Shown: positions 18,257 to 28,333, counted from the first letter of the stretch. The stretch is DNA of 64,000 bases from Streptomyces hundungensis (GCF_003627815.1 NZ_CP032698.1:1240001-1304000); one strand, 5' to 3'. Notes: generated by a model not told the origin, from the sequence alone. Translations and numbers: made by a program.

Positions 18257-19029
18257 GCGCCCCGGTGGCCGAGCCGTACGGAGAGGTCTCCGGCGCCCTT
18301 CTGGGCCAGTTCCGCCAGCTCGCTCTCTCGCTCGCCGCTCCAGCGGATCATGGGTACGGAGATGGAGAGCGCGGCGACGACCCGGCCGGTGCCGTCCCTG
18401 ACGGGGGCCGCGACACAGCTCACGTCCGGGTTGGACTCGCGGTGTTCGACCGCGGTGCCGCGGGCCCGGATCTCGGCGAGCGCGGCGCGCAGGGCGGCCG
18501 GGTCGGTGATGCTGTCCGGGGTCATGGCGGGGAGCTCGCGGCCTTCGAGGCGGGCGTCGAGCTCGGCCTCGGGCAGGGCCGCGAGCAGCATCTTGCCGAC
18601 CGAGGTGCAGTGCGCGGGCAGTCTGCGGCCGGCCGCCGAGACCATGCGGACGGCGTGGGTGGAGTCGACCTTGGCGATGTAGATGACGTCGGTGTCCTCC
18701 AGGATCGCGACGTGCACGGTCTCGTCACAGGTCTCCGCGACCTCGCGGGCCACCTGCTGGCCCTCGGCCGCGAGGTCGAGCTGCTCGGCGTAGCGGCTGC
18801 CGAGCTGATGGGTGCGGACGCCGAGGCGGTAGCGTCCCGGCTGCTCGGGCACCGGCGCCAGATAGGAGCGCGCCGCCAGGGTGGTGAGCAGCTCGTGGAC
18901 GGTGGTGCGGGGCAGTTGGAGGCGTCGTGTGACATCGGGCGCGGAGAGAGGGCCCTCGCTCTCCAGGAAGAGTTCGAGGACGTCCAGCGCCCTGGTCACC
19001 GCGGGAACCAGTCGGCCCATGTCCGCCAC
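18250..19029 (-). CDS. IclR-family transcriptional regulator
   Basis: A cytosolic DNA-binding regulator of about 259 residues. An N-terminal winged helix (AVTRALDVLELFL; LSAPDVTRRLQLPRTTVHELLTTL) is followed by the IclR effector domain (HAVRMVSAAGRRLPAHCTSVGKMLLAALPE), which in the family binds small metabolites such as sugar acids. GTG 19029 lies four bases after GAGGAGGG; ATG 19020 is an alternative with a long spacing. It leads the iclR-lactonase operon and is the obvious regulator of the sugar island. A TTCGAA element at 19042-19049 just upstream resembles half of the operator-like palindrome found before the dehydratase and TIM-barrel genes. Confidence 0.88.
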   Translation of the reverse strand: MADMGRLVPAVTRALDVLELFLESEGPLSAPDVTRRLQLPRTTVHELLTTLAARSYLAPVPEQPGRYRLGVRTHQLGSRYAEQLDLAAEGQQVAREVAETCDETVHVAILEDTDVIYIAKVDSTHAVRMVSAAGRRLPAHCTSVGKMLLAALPEAELDARLEGRELPAMTPDSITDPAALRAALAEIRARGTAVEHRESNPDVSCVAAPVRDGTGRVVAALSISVPMIRWSGERESELAELAQKGAGDLSVRLGHRGAW

Positions 19030-19166
19030 CCACCCTCCTCGTTCGAAACTCCGGCCACTGCCCGGAATGACGAACACAGGCTAACCACAGGGGGGTTCGG
19101 CGGGCAATGGGCCCGCGCCACCGGTCCAAAGGGGCGGCGCCGGGCCGCGAACTCGCCCCGGCGGGG

Positions 19167-19210
19167 CTCTACTGCGGCTCTACTGGGGCTCTACTGGGGC
19201 TCTACTGGGG
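19167..19210. repeat. 11-bp tandem repeat, four copies
   Basis: CTCTACTGSGG repeats four times at an 11-base period, beginning at the stop codon of the inhibitor gene. Each copy holds an in-phase-shifted CTA (TAG on the minus strand), so all three frames are closed soon after the gene. Confidence 0.85.
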
Positions 19211-19582
19211 TTTGAAGGACCGGATCTGGTAGCTGCCCTGGAGGTTGCCGCCCTGGCCGGACGGGGTGGAACCGACACGGTGGTTGTAGTTGGTCGCCGT
19301 GTAGTACTGGACGCGATGGTTCGTCTTGTTCCATACGGAGCGTACGTTCTGGCCCCGCTGGATGAAGGAGCAGTTGTCCGCGGTGTTGGCCAGCCTCTCC
19401 TGGGACCACTGGCAGCGGGTTCCCCCGCCGTTCCAGTCGCTGTAGATGCAGAAGAAGCCGTCGGAACAGTTGTACGCCGCCGCGCGGGCGGGCGTCGCGG
19501 GTGCGGCGGTCGCGGTGGGGACGACACCCAGCGCGGCGACCAGGGCCACGGAGGCGACGGCGAACGAGCGGATACGAGACAT
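19202..19582 (-). CDS. Secreted peptidase-inhibitor I36-type protein
   Basis: A 126-residue secreted protein. A Sec signal (MSRIRSFAVASVALVAALGV, cleavage near ATA-AP) precedes a small beta/gamma-crystallin-like domain with four cysteines (CSDGFFCIYSDWNGGG, CQWS, NCSFI) and the conserved VWNKTNHRVQYYT segment. Proteins of this kind are grouped with the Streptomyces metalloproteinase inhibitor SMPI, MEROPS family I36, though many have no tested activity. ATG 19582 has AGGAG upstream; longer in-frame starts add only Arg/Pro-rich sequence. It is monocistronic and ends in a tandem repeat. Confidence 0.82.
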   Translation of the reverse strand: MSRIRSFAVASVALVAALGVVPTATAAPATPARAAAYNCSDGFFCIYSDWNGGGTRCQWSQERLANTADNCSFIQRGQNVRSVWNKTNHRVQYYTATNYNHRVGSTPSGQGGNLQGSYQIRSFKPQ

Positions 19583-19966
19583 GGGAGCAACTCCTGTTTC
19601 TCGTCGGCGATCCGGTGCGGCCACCGCTGTAGGGCCGGCCGTCCAGGACCGCGTCGGGGGCGGGAACGTCACGGCTCGTCGGTCGTGCCGCCGGGCCGGA
19701 CCCGCTGGAACACCGCCCAGTCTCGCCTCGTGCCGAGCCCGCCATCAGGGCATTTCTCGCCGACCCGGCAGTGCCGGGAGCACACGGCGCGCACCCCGGT
19801 GGTGCGCCGGGGCCCGCGCCGCACGCCCCGGGGACCGCCCGTTGGGACGGACGGGTGATATCCGGCGCATGGCGCGGCGAGGCGCGGACGCGGCGCCCGA
19901 CGGACGTGAAAGAGAGTCAGACAGAGCCCGCTTTGTATGACAATCTTCCGAACCAGAGGAACAGAC
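19583..19966. other. Intergenic region between divergent secreted-protein genes
   Basis: This 384-base stretch should hold the promoters of the divergent inhibitor and sortase-substrate genes. I see no convincing coding frame, RNA gene or repeat. The best ribosome site is AGAGGA at 19955-19960, just before the plus-strand gene. Confidence 0.6.
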
Positions 19967-20569
19967 ATGCCTGCCCCCACGCTCCACACCTCCGCCCGAT
20001 CCCGTACGCGGATCACCACCGTCGCGGCCCTCGCCGTCGCGGGAACCGTCCTGTCGGGCGCGCCCCAGGCGCTCGCCGCCCCGGGTGACAACGGCGACGT
20101 CAAGATCCACGCCCTGGGGACGCCGTTCAACGACCAGCGCAACGTCTCGAAGGTCTGCGGCTTCTACCTCGACGGGTTCAACTTCGACACCGTCCAGGGC
20201 GTCACCTGGCAGATCCAGCCCCAGCCCGCCAAGGCCGGCGTCGCCCAGCTCTCGGGCACCCTCCAGCTCACCGCCGGCACCGGACACAGCGCTCCCCTGA
20301 CGCTGCCCGACGGGCAGTACAAGCTCGTCTGGAACATCGTCGGCGGCCAGGGCGCCGGCAAGCAGAAGGTGTTCCAGGTCGACTGCAAGGTGGCCTCCCC
20401 GGTCGGCGCCGGCGGTCCGCCGCGGGGCGGGGTGCCCGCGGGCGGCGGCGGTCTCGCCGAGACTCCGGGCATCCCGCAGGCGGGGGCGGTGGCGGGAGTC
20501 GGTCTCGTCGCGGTCGCCGGGGTGCTCTACATCCGCCGACTCCGCCGCCGCACCGATGGCGCGTCGTAG
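19967..20569 (+). CDS. Secreted protein with sortase-like C-terminal sorting signal
   Basis: A 200-residue exported protein. A signal peptide (residues about 1-37, ending QALAAP) is followed by a small domain of about 110 residues with two cysteines (KVCGFYLDGFNFD and VDCKV), a Gly/Pro-rich linker, then a C-terminal module: LAETPG, a hydrophobic helix (AGAVAGVGLVAVAGVLYI) and a basic tail RRLRRR. This is the architecture of a cell-wall-anchored sortase substrate, with LAETPG in place of the usual LAxTG. ATG 19967 is chosen over 19937 because AGAGGA sits six bases before it. The next gene, a sortase, overlaps its end by 14 bases, which supports an enzyme-substrate pair. Confidence 0.78.
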   Translation: MPAPTLHTSARSRTRITTVAALAVAGTVLSGAPQALAAPGDNGDVKIHALGTPFNDQRNVSKVCGFYLDGFNFDTVQGVTWQIQPQPAKAGVAQLSGTLQLTAGTGHSAPLTLPDGQYKLVWNIVGGQGAGKQKVFQVDCKVASPVGAGGPPRGGVPAGGGGLAETPGIPQAGAVAGVGLVAVAGVLYIRRLRRRTDGAS

Positions 20570-21272
20570 GCGCGTCCCCATCGCCCGGCGCCGGACGCGC
20601 GCCTACCGCCTGACGCGGACCGCGGCCCTGGCCGTGTCCCTGGTGGTGGGCGGCGTCTGGTGGGCGCAGGACGACGAGGCCGCCCCACCGGCGACCGCCG
20701 GTCACGGGGACGTCGCGACAGCCGTGGCGTCCGGCGGCGACAGCCGGGGCGCCGCGTCGCCCCGGCCGGTGGCGCCGCGCCCGCTGCCGCCGTCCCCCGC
20801 GGTCTCGCTCGCGGTGCCCCACCTCGGCATCGAGGCCCCGGTCGTCGCCCTGGGCCTGGACGCCCAGCGGCACCTCACCACCCCGCCCGTGGACAATCCC
20901 AAGGTGGTGGGCTGGTACCAAGGCGGGCCGTCCCCGGGCGAGTCGGGGACCGCCATCGCGGTCGGGCACCGGGACACCAGGACAGGCCCCGCCGTCTTCG
21001 CGGCCCTCAGGTCGCTGCGCCCCGGCCGCATGGTGGAGGCCCGCCGCGCGGACGGCAAGATCGCCGTGTACACGGTGGACGACGTCAAGACGTACGAGAA
21101 GGCGCACTTCCCCGACCAGGAGGTGTACGGCCCGACCGGCAGGCCGGAGCTGCGGGTGATCACCTGTGGCGGCCGGTTCAGCCCCAAGACCGGATACGAG
21201 AGCAACCTCGTCGTCTTCGCCCATCTGACCCAGGTCCGCACCTCCCCGGCCCACGGGGGCCATCGCGCCTGA
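20556..21272 (+). CDS. Class E/F-type sortase
   Basis: A 238-residue membrane-anchored transpeptidase. A basic N-terminus (RRRRVPIARRR) and one transmembrane segment (LAVSLVVGGVWWAQ) are followed by a Pro/Ala-rich linker and the sortase beta-barrel from about residue 85. Catalytic His is H138 (VGHRDT) and catalytic Cys is C204 in VITCGG. The helper Arg found in many sortases is not obvious in the following KTGYESNLVVFAHL segment. It should cleave sorting signals and join proteins to the wall or a pilus-like partner. The ATG at 20556 lies inside the end of its likely substrate gene. A strong terminator starts at the stop codon. Confidence 0.85.
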   Translation: MARRRRVPIARRRTRAYRLTRTAALAVSLVVGGVWWAQDDEAAPPATAGHGDVATAVASGGDSRGAASPRPVAPRPLPPSPAVSLAVPHLGIEAPVVALGLDAQRHLTTPPVDNPKVVGWYQGGPSPGESGTAIAVGHRDTRTGPAVFAALRSLRPGRMVEARRADGKIAVYTVDDVKTYEKAHFPDQEVYGPTGRPELRVITCGGRFSPKTGYESNLVVFAHLTQVRTSPAHGGHRA

Positions 21273-21309
21273 GGCGTCGGGCGGCCCGCGGCGGGCCGCC
21301 CGACGCCTC
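21271..21309 (+). terminator. Terminator hairpin after the sortase gene
   Basis: A perfect stem of 18-19 bp (21271-21289 with 21291-21309) starts on the TGA stop codon itself. A CTTCAAC stretch follows. Very stable and clearly placed. Confidence 0.9.
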
Positions 21310-21541
21310 TTCAACTAACCGGCTTGTTTCAAAGGGCCGTCCGGGCCGCGCTCAACCGGCGGCCGAAAAGCGCCCGTTGGGGTGCCGGTGACGTTCTGTG
21401 GCTATTGACACCCGCGTAAATGACATGGACATTACTAGTCGCTCAGTCGGCTCCCGCCCCGCCCCACCCAGGCGCCCCGGGAGCCGCGCTCCACCCCCCA
21501 CCCTCGTCACATCCCTGACGCACGGTCCTGGAGGAGCCACC

Positions 21542-22444
21542 ATGAACCGACGCAGATCCGCCCTGGCCGCAGCCCTGCTCACCGCGGTCGCGGGCCTCGC
21601 CTCGGCGCACGGCGCCCAGCCCGCCGCCGCCCACCGCACCCTCGCCCCCTCCCCGAACGCCCCCCACCGCGGCACGGTCGCCGCGGCCCGCACGCCGGAC
21701 CACGACCCGGCGCGGGACCGCGCCGTCGCCGCGCTGAAGAAGGGCCGCGACACCGCCTTCCGCGCCCAGCGCGCCGAGCCCACGCACAACTGGTGGGGCG
21801 TCTTCCCCCGGCCCGGCACCCACGACGGCATCACCGCGACCCACACCGTCGACCCCTCCTACCGGGTGAGCGACGCCGACAACTTCACCTACGCGCCCAC
21901 CACCAAGGCCCAGAACTCCTGCATGGAGGTGGTCACCGCCTACTGGAACAGCGGCAACGAGATATGGGCCTGGGACTGGTGCGGCTCGGGCGGGCCCGCC
22001 AAGACGGTCGCCGTCGACGCGGACTTCAAGGCCAAGTACACCCAGCCCGCCGGGGCCGAACTCGCCTACAGCGTGCAGCTGGTGCGGGACAGCGCCTCCC
22101 GCAACACCTGGTCGTCGTACCTCTACAACTACCGCTCCGCGCAATGGGAGTTGCTCTACCGCCAGTCCGGCCGGGACCAGAGCGGACTCGACCACGGCTG
22201 GGACATGTTCGAGATCTACACGAGCGTGAACCCCTCGACCGGGACGGGCTACTACTGCTCCGAGGCGCGCGACACCGTCTTCGACAGCAGCGCCATACAG
22301 CTGCGTCACAACGGCACCTGGAAGCCCGCGAGCCCCACCGACGCGCCGTGGACCGACGAGCACCCCTCCGGCCGGGACTTCCTCTGCCCGGCGTTGCGCT
22401 TCGTCGAGGCCGGCGCGGACGACCACTGGACCGTACGCCAGTAG
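21542..22444 (+). CDS. Secreted protein of unknown function, Streptomyces type
   Basis: A 300-residue secreted protein. The Sec signal (MNRRRSALAAALLTAVAGLASA) is followed by a variable Pro/His-rich stretch to about residue 65, then a domain of about 230 residues rich in Trp and Tyr. It has paired cysteines (NSCMEVV, WDWCGSG, YYCSEAR, FLCPAL) and repeated aromatic motifs (TWSSYLYNYRSAQWELLY, HNGTWKP), consistent with a carbohydrate- or wall-binding beta-rich fold. I cannot name a family. GGAGGAGCC lies just upstream of ATG 21542, so the start is secure. It stands alone between terminators and an unrelated operon. Confidence 0.7.
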   Translation: MNRRRSALAAALLTAVAGLASAHGAQPAAAHRTLAPSPNAPHRGTVAAARTPDHDPARDRAVAALKKGRDTAFRAQRAEPTHNWWGVFPRPGTHDGITATHTVDPSYRVSDADNFTYAPTTKAQNSCMEVVTAYWNSGNEIWAWDWCGSGGPAKTVAVDADFKAKYTQPAGAELAYSVQLVRDSASRNTWSSYLYNYRSAQWELLYRQSGRDQSGLDHGWDMFEIYTSVNPSTGTGYYCSEARDTVFDSSAIQLRHNGTWKPASPTDAPWTDEHPSGRDFLCPALRFVEAGADDHWTVRQ

Positions 22445-22517
22445 GCGCGGCCGAGGGGCCGCATCTTTTCCGGCCACGGCTCTAGGAACCTCAGGTCCGT
22501 CTCGCTACCCTCCGCGC

Positions 22518-23600
22518 ATGATTTCCACGGTTGTCTGGGGCACCGGCAATGTCGGGCGTGCGGCGATACGTGCCGTCGAGGCCCATCCCGTACTGGAACT
22601 CTCGGCGGTGCTTGTCCACGACCCCGCCAAAGTCGGCCGCGATGCAGCCCAACTGGCTTCCATGGACGGCCAGTTGGGCGTGGCCGCGACGGACGACATC
22701 GCGGCCGTCCTCGCCGCCGGGCCCCGGGCCGTGGTGTACGCGGCCTCCGGCGACATCCGGCCGGACGAGGCGCTCGCGGACATCACCCGCGCGATCCGCG
22801 CCGGCGCCGTGGTGGTCACCCCCGCGCTCTATCCGCTCTACGACCACCGCTCGGCCCCGCCCGAGTTCCGGGACCCGGTGCTGGCCGCCGTCGGCGAGGG
22901 CGGCGGATCGCTGTTCGTCTCCGGCGTCGACCCCGGCTGGGCCAACGACGTGCTGCCACTGCTCCTCAGCGGTCTTGGCACCACCGTGGACGCGATCCGC
23001 TGCCAGGAGATCTTCGACTACTCCACCTACGACCAGGAGGAGTCGGTGCGCGACCTCGTCGGCATGGGCCACCCCATGGAGTACCAGCCCCTCATGCTCG
23101 CCCCGTCCGTCCCGACCATGGTGTGGGGCGGTCAACTACGCCTGATGGCACGGGCGTTGGAGGTGGAGCTGGACGAGATCCGCGAGACCATGGACCGTCG
23201 CGCGCTCGACACCACGGTGCGCACCCGGACGATGGGAACCTTCGAAGCGGGCACACAGGGCGCGGTGCGGTTCGAGGTGCAGGGCATCATCGAGGGCGAA
23301 GCACGCATCGTCATCGAGCACGTCACCCGCATCCACCCCTCCTGCGCCCCGGACTGGCCGACTCCGCCCGGCGGCGGCGACGGGGCGCACCGCGTCGTCA
23401 TCGAGGGGAGCCCGCGCATCGAGGTCGCCGTCGAGGCGACCGACGAGGGCGAGAACCGCTCGGCCGGCGGCAACGCCACGGCGGTCGGCCGTCTGGTGAA
23501 CGCCATCGACTGGCTGGTCGCGGCGGAGCCCGGCCTCTATGACGCGCTCGACGTCCCGCTGCGCCCGGCAGTCGGCAGGCTCGGAAGGAAGAAGCGATGA
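22518..23600 (+). CDS. NAD(P)-dependent dehydrogenase of the dihydrodipicolinate-reductase-like family
   Basis: A 360-residue cytosolic protein. The N-terminal Rossmann fold begins VVWGTGNVGRAAIRAV and includes the DHDPR-like strand VVYAASGD; the C-terminal domain contains FVSGVDPGWANDVLPLLL and a QEIFDYSTY segment. This matches actinobacterial proteins annotated as dihydrodipicolinate reductase-like or 2,4-diaminopentanoate dehydrogenase-like, not the lysine-pathway DapB, which is shorter. The last codon overlaps the AhpD-like gene by ATGA, so the pair is coupled, as in mycobacterial and actinobacterial catabolic loci. Substrate is unknown. Confidence 0.75.
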   Translation: MISTVVWGTGNVGRAAIRAVEAHPVLELSAVLVHDPAKVGRDAAQLASMDGQLGVAATDDIAAVLAAGPRAVVYAASGDIRPDEALADITRAIRAGAVVVTPALYPLYDHRSAPPEFRDPVLAAVGEGGGSLFVSGVDPGWANDVLPLLLSGLGTTVDAIRCQEIFDYSTYDQEESVRDLVGMGHPMEYQPLMLAPSVPTMVWGGQLRLMARALEVELDEIRETMDRRALDTTVRTRTMGTFEAGTQGAVRFEVQGIIEGEARIVIEHVTRIHPSCAPDWPTPPGGGDGAHRVVIEGSPRIEVAVEATDEGENRSAGGNATAVGRLVNAIDWLVAAEPGLYDALDVPLRPAVGRLGRKKR

Positions 23601-24076
23601 GGATCGACATCCCCGAGGGCCAGGAGCCCATCGGCTACGTATGGGGCGACATGGTGCCCGGCATCGGCATGGCCGCCGCCAACTTCTCGCTGTCCGTCTA
23701 TGCCCACACCACCCTGGGGCTGCGGGAGTTCGAGGCGGCCCGGCTGCGGATCGCGCAGATCAACGGCTGTCGGTTCTGTCTGGACTGGCGCACCGACCGG
23801 GACGGCGAGAAGGTCGAGGACACGTTCGCGGACGCGGTCACCCATTGGCGCACCACCGACGCCTTCGACGACCGCACCCGGCTCGCCGCCGAGTACGCCG
23901 AGCGGTACGCCGTGGACCACCACGGGCTCGACGAGGAGTTCTGGACGCGGATGACCGCGCACTACAGCCAGGTGGAGATCGTGGAGCTGAGCATGAGCAT
24001 CGGCTCGTGGCTGGCGTTCGGACGGCTCAACCACGTCCTCGGCCTCGACTCCGTCTGCGTGCTGCCCACGCACTGA
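23597..24076 (+). CDS. Carboxymuconolactone decarboxylase/AhpD-like protein
   Basis: A 159-residue all-helical cytosolic protein with the AhpD-type redox motif CRFC in INGCRFCLDWR near residues 55-65, plus the later helix ELSMSIGSWLAFGRLNHVLG. Family members act as peroxidase partners or ring-cleavage decarboxylases; the retained CxxC favours a thiol redox role. Its ATG overlaps the stop of the dehydrogenase gene. A terminator hairpin follows three bases after its stop, so it closes a two-gene operon. Confidence 0.82.
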   Translation: MRIDIPEGQEPIGYVWGDMVPGIGMAAANFSLSVYAHTTLGLREFEAARLRIAQINGCRFCLDWRTDRDGEKVEDTFADAVTHWRTTDAFDDRTRLAAEYAERYAVDHHGLDEEFWTRMTAHYSQVEIVELSMSIGSWLAFGRLNHVLGLDSVCVLPTH

Positions 24077-24078
24077 AA

Positions 24079-24108
24079 CGGGGCCGCCCGGCGTCCCGGG
24101 CGGCCCCG
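24079..24108. terminator. Bidirectional terminator hairpin
   Basis: A perfect 13-bp stem (24079-24091 with 24096-24108) and 4-base loop lies between the AhpD-like gene and convergent choA. Confidence 0.88.
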
Positions 24109-24119
24109 CGTTCGGCCCG

Positions 24120-25907
<1,788 letters not shown>

Positions 25908-25926
25908 TTATGGGCAGCGGGTTCGC

Positions 25927-26733
25927 TTACGGGCGGCGGCGGGGCTTGCCGCGCTTGGCGCCGCTCTTCGTGGCCCCCGAGCCGCCGCGCGCGTTCTTGC
26001 CGACGGGCTTGCCGCCGGTCTTTCCGGCCGTCTTCCCGCCCGTCCTGCCCGCCGCGGGCTTGCCCTTGGCGCCACCCTTGTCGGCACGCTTCTGCTTGGG
26101 CTGGGGCGGGGTCGGCGTACGGCCGCGGGTGCTGTTCACGGTGCGGCCGCGGACGATTCCGATGAACTCCTCGACCAGGTCCGGGGTGGTCTCCTCCTGC
26201 GGCCACGCCAGCGCGACGCGCGACTCGGGAACGCCGCCCGTGATGGTCCGGTAGGTGAGGTCCTTGCGGTGGTACAGACGCGCCAGTGACAGCGGCACGA
26301 CCAGCAACCCCACCCCGGCCGCCACCAGCTCGACGGCGTCCTCCGTGGTGGCGGGGCGCTCGAGGGCGGGCAGGCCCGGCGGGTGCTCCCACTCCAGGGT
26401 GTCGTCCAGGGGGTGCAGCACGATGTCGTCGGCCAGGTCCTCGACGGACACTTCCTCGACGGCCGTGACCAGATGGTCCTTGGGGACCACGACGACCGTG
26501 GTCTCGGTGTAGAGGGGGATCGCGCTGAGATCCGTACGGTCCATCGGAAGCCGTACGAGACCCGCCTCCGCACCCCGGCCGCGCAGCACACCGGGCGCCT
26601 CGGCGGCGGAGACCGCGCTGAGGGTCAGGGGGACGTCGGGCAGCCGCTCGCTCCAGATACGCACCCACTTGCTCGGCGTCACACCAGGAACATAGGCGAG
26701 CCGGAACGAGGGGGGTTCTTCCGAGCCTGTCAC
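25927..26733 (-). CDS. LysR-type effector-binding domain protein lacking a DNA-binding domain
   Basis: A 268-residue protein. Residues about 10-205 form a type 2 periplasmic-binding fold like the co-inducer domain of LysR regulators (FRLAYVPGVTPSKWVRIWSERLPDVPL; AGLVRLPMD; VELVAAGVGLLVVPLSLARLY). The N-terminal winged helix of LysR proteins is absent, and the ATG is only nine residues before the domain. The C-terminus, about 60 residues, is a Lys/Gly/Ala/Arg-rich tail with repeated GGKTAGKT-like units, which could bind nucleic acid non-specifically. It diverges from a DUF5997 gene 58 bases away, a pairing seen across Streptomyces. Function unknown. Confidence 0.78.
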   Translation of the reverse strand: MTGSEEPPSFRLAYVPGVTPSKWVRIWSERLPDVPLTLSAVSAAEAPGVLRGRGAEAGLVRLPMDRTDLSAIPLYTETTVVVVPKDHLVTAVEEVSVEDLADDIVLHPLDDTLEWEHPPGLPALERPATTEDAVELVAAGVGLLVVPLSLARLYHRKDLTYRTITGGVPESRVALAWPQEETTPDLVEEFIGIVRGRTVNSTRGRTPTPPQPKQKRADKGGAKGKPAAGRTGGKTAGKTGGKPVGKNARGGSGATKSGAKRGKPRRRP

Positions 26734-26791
26734 ACCGCCAGGTTACCGGTCGTGGTCGGCGGTATCGCACGCGCTGGCTACTCTTGACACC

Positions 26792-27208
26792 ATGACGTCG
26801 CACCAGACCACCCAGACGATGAAGCCCGCGACCGCGGCGAAGAAGCTGGGTGTGTACCTCGAGGCCACCCCCGCAGAGTTCCAGGAGGGTGTCGTCTCGC
26901 GTTCCGAACTCAACGCCCTCCAGACCGACCCGCCGCAGTGGCTGGAGGAGCTGCGTCGCACCGGCCCGCACCCCCGGCCCGTCGTCGCGGCGAAGCTCGG
27001 CATCTCCATCGCGGGTCTCGCACGCGGCGGAATCACCGACGCCCTCACCACCGAGCAGATCGAGGCCCTGAAGCAGGACGCTCCCGAGTGGCTGCAAAAG
27101 GAGCGCGCCACCCAGGCCGAGGTCCGCAAGGAATCGGTCCGCATCAAGGAGAAGAACAAGGAGAAGGGCGCGCAGCAGGCCGACGCGCCCCGCGGCCCCC
27201 GCTCCTGA
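26792..27208 (+). CDS. DUF5997-family protein
   Basis: A 138-residue cytosolic protein. Its first part (MKPATAAKKLGVYLEATPAEFQEGVVSR) and middle (PRPVVAAKLGISIAGLARGGITDALTTEQIEAL) are predominantly helical and could form a helix-turn-helix-like fold around VVAAKLGISIAGLARGG. The C-terminus is a charged coiled stretch (KERATQAEVRKESVRIKEKNKEKG). It is divergently transcribed from a LysR-like effector-domain protein that lacks its own DNA-binding part, so the two may act together; this is inference from context. Start ATG 26792 is the only plausible start. Confidence 0.75.
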   Translation: MTSHQTTQTMKPATAAKKLGVYLEATPAEFQEGVVSRSELNALQTDPPQWLEELRRTGPHPRPVVAAKLGISIAGLARGGITDALTTEQIEALKQDAPEWLQKERATQAEVRKESVRIKEKNKEKGAQQADAPRGPRS

Positions 27209-27214
27209 TCCACT

Positions 27215-27229
27215 CGGGCGTCACGCCCG
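27215..27229. terminator. Short hairpin between convergent genes
   Basis: CGGGCG-TCA-CGCCCG gives a 6-bp stem in the 37-base gap between convergent genes. Weak compared with the other hairpins here. Confidence 0.45.
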
Positions 27230-27245
27230 GTCGTGCCCGTCGCCC

Positions 27246-27737
27246 TCAGGCGTCCTCGGCCGGGTGGCCCGCTTCGATGCTCTGGCCCTCGCTCAGGCGG
27301 AACGGCCGCCACGGCGACGATCCCACCGCCGCGTCCGCCGGGTCGAGCAGAAACCCCACGTGGTCACCGCCCTCCACGCGCGCCACCACCCGCCCCACGA
27401 ACCAGGCGGGGGCCGCGTCCAGCAGGGCCGTGCCCGCGGGGCCCTCGTGCCAGGCGACGCCGGCGAACTTGTCGACCTCGTCGCCGGTGTGGCCGCCGAA
27501 GTGCTCGGCCAGGTCGTACTGCGTACGGTCCAGCAGGTGCACGGCGAGGAATTCGGCCGAACAGGCCACCCGGTAGGTCCTGTTGGCGGTGGACAGCCAC
27601 ACCAGGAAGCGGACCGGGTCGATCGAGCACTGCGAGGCGAAGCCGACGAGGCAGCCCGCCCGCTCCGGCCCCGCCACCGCCGTCACGACGTACATCGGGT
27701 AGTCGAGACGGTCGATGAACTCCTCGATGCCGGTCAT
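27246..27737 (-). CDS. Flavin reductase-like FMN-binding protein
   Basis: A 163-residue cytosolic split-barrel flavoprotein of the flavin reductase family (YVVTAVAGPERAGCLVGFASQCSIDPVRFLVWLS; LAVHLLDRTQYDLAEHFGG). These use NAD(P)H to reduce FMN or FAD, often for a monooxygenase; no partner oxygenase is adjacent. ATG 27737 gives a protein beginning MTGIEEFIDRLDYPMYVV with the usual strand order; the frame stays open further upstream but the extra sequence is non-conserved. It diverges from the PRC-barrel gene. Confidence 0.8.
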   Translation of the reverse strand: MTGIEEFIDRLDYPMYVVTAVAGPERAGCLVGFASQCSIDPVRFLVWLSTANRTYRVACSAEFLAVHLLDRTQYDLAEHFGGHTGDEVDKFAGVAWHEGPAGTALLDAAPAWFVGRVVARVEGGDHVGFLLDPADAAVGSSPWRPFRLSEGQSIEAGHPAEDA

Positions 27738-27969
27738 GCGGCTCAACCCCTCAGCTCGTCGTCCGCGGACTGCGGACAGGTGACCACAGGAGTACCCCGT
27801 ACACGCCCCGGGTCGGCCGATCGGCTGAAAGAATCGACACGGCCGGCGGTGCGGTGTGTAGGGGCCGGGGGCGGGGGAACCCGTTCGCTGCGCGGACGCG
27901 GGTCGTGCACCAGCGGCAGACGCCGTCCGCACTCCGCATCCATCGTCCATACGAAGGGACTCCTTCATC

Positions 27970-28317
27970 ATGGAGAACATCTGGGCCTACCCAGAGGCAG
28001 CCGCGTACCAGCCGGGCACCGACCTGACCGGGTACAAGGTCGAGGCGACCGACGGCGAGATCGGCAAGGTCGACAAGCACTCGGAGGAGATCAGCTCCTC
28101 CTACATCGTGGTCGACACCGGCCCGTGGATCTTCGGCAAGAGCGTTCTGCTGCCCGCCGGGGTCCTCACGCGCATCGACGCGGTCGAGAAGAAGATCTAC
28201 GTCGCGTGCACCAAGGAACAGATCAAGGACTCCCCCGAGTTCGACAAGGACAAGCACCTCGGGGACCCGGCCTATCACGAGCAGGTCGGCGGCTACTACG
28301 GACGTCCGCACATGTGA
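27970..28317 (+). CDS. PRC-barrel domain protein
   Basis: A 115-residue soluble protein with a PRC-barrel fold in residues about 15-80 (GYKVEATDGEIGKVDKHS, YIVVDTGPWIFGKSVLLPAGVLTRID). The C-terminal tail (DPAYHEQVGGYYGRPHM) is rich in Gly, Tyr and His. Streptomyces stress-associated PRC proteins of this size are common and lack the RimM or photosynthetic H-subunit context; their role is not defined. AAGGGACTCC precedes the ATG. It is followed by a strong terminator hairpin. Confidence 0.82.
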   Translation: MENIWAYPEAAAYQPGTDLTGYKVEATDGEIGKVDKHSEEISSSYIVVDTGPWIFGKSVLLPAGVLTRIDAVEKKIYVACTKEQIKDSPEFDKDKHLGDPAYHEQVGGYYGRPHM

Positions 28318-28333
28318 CGCCCCCCCTCACGCG

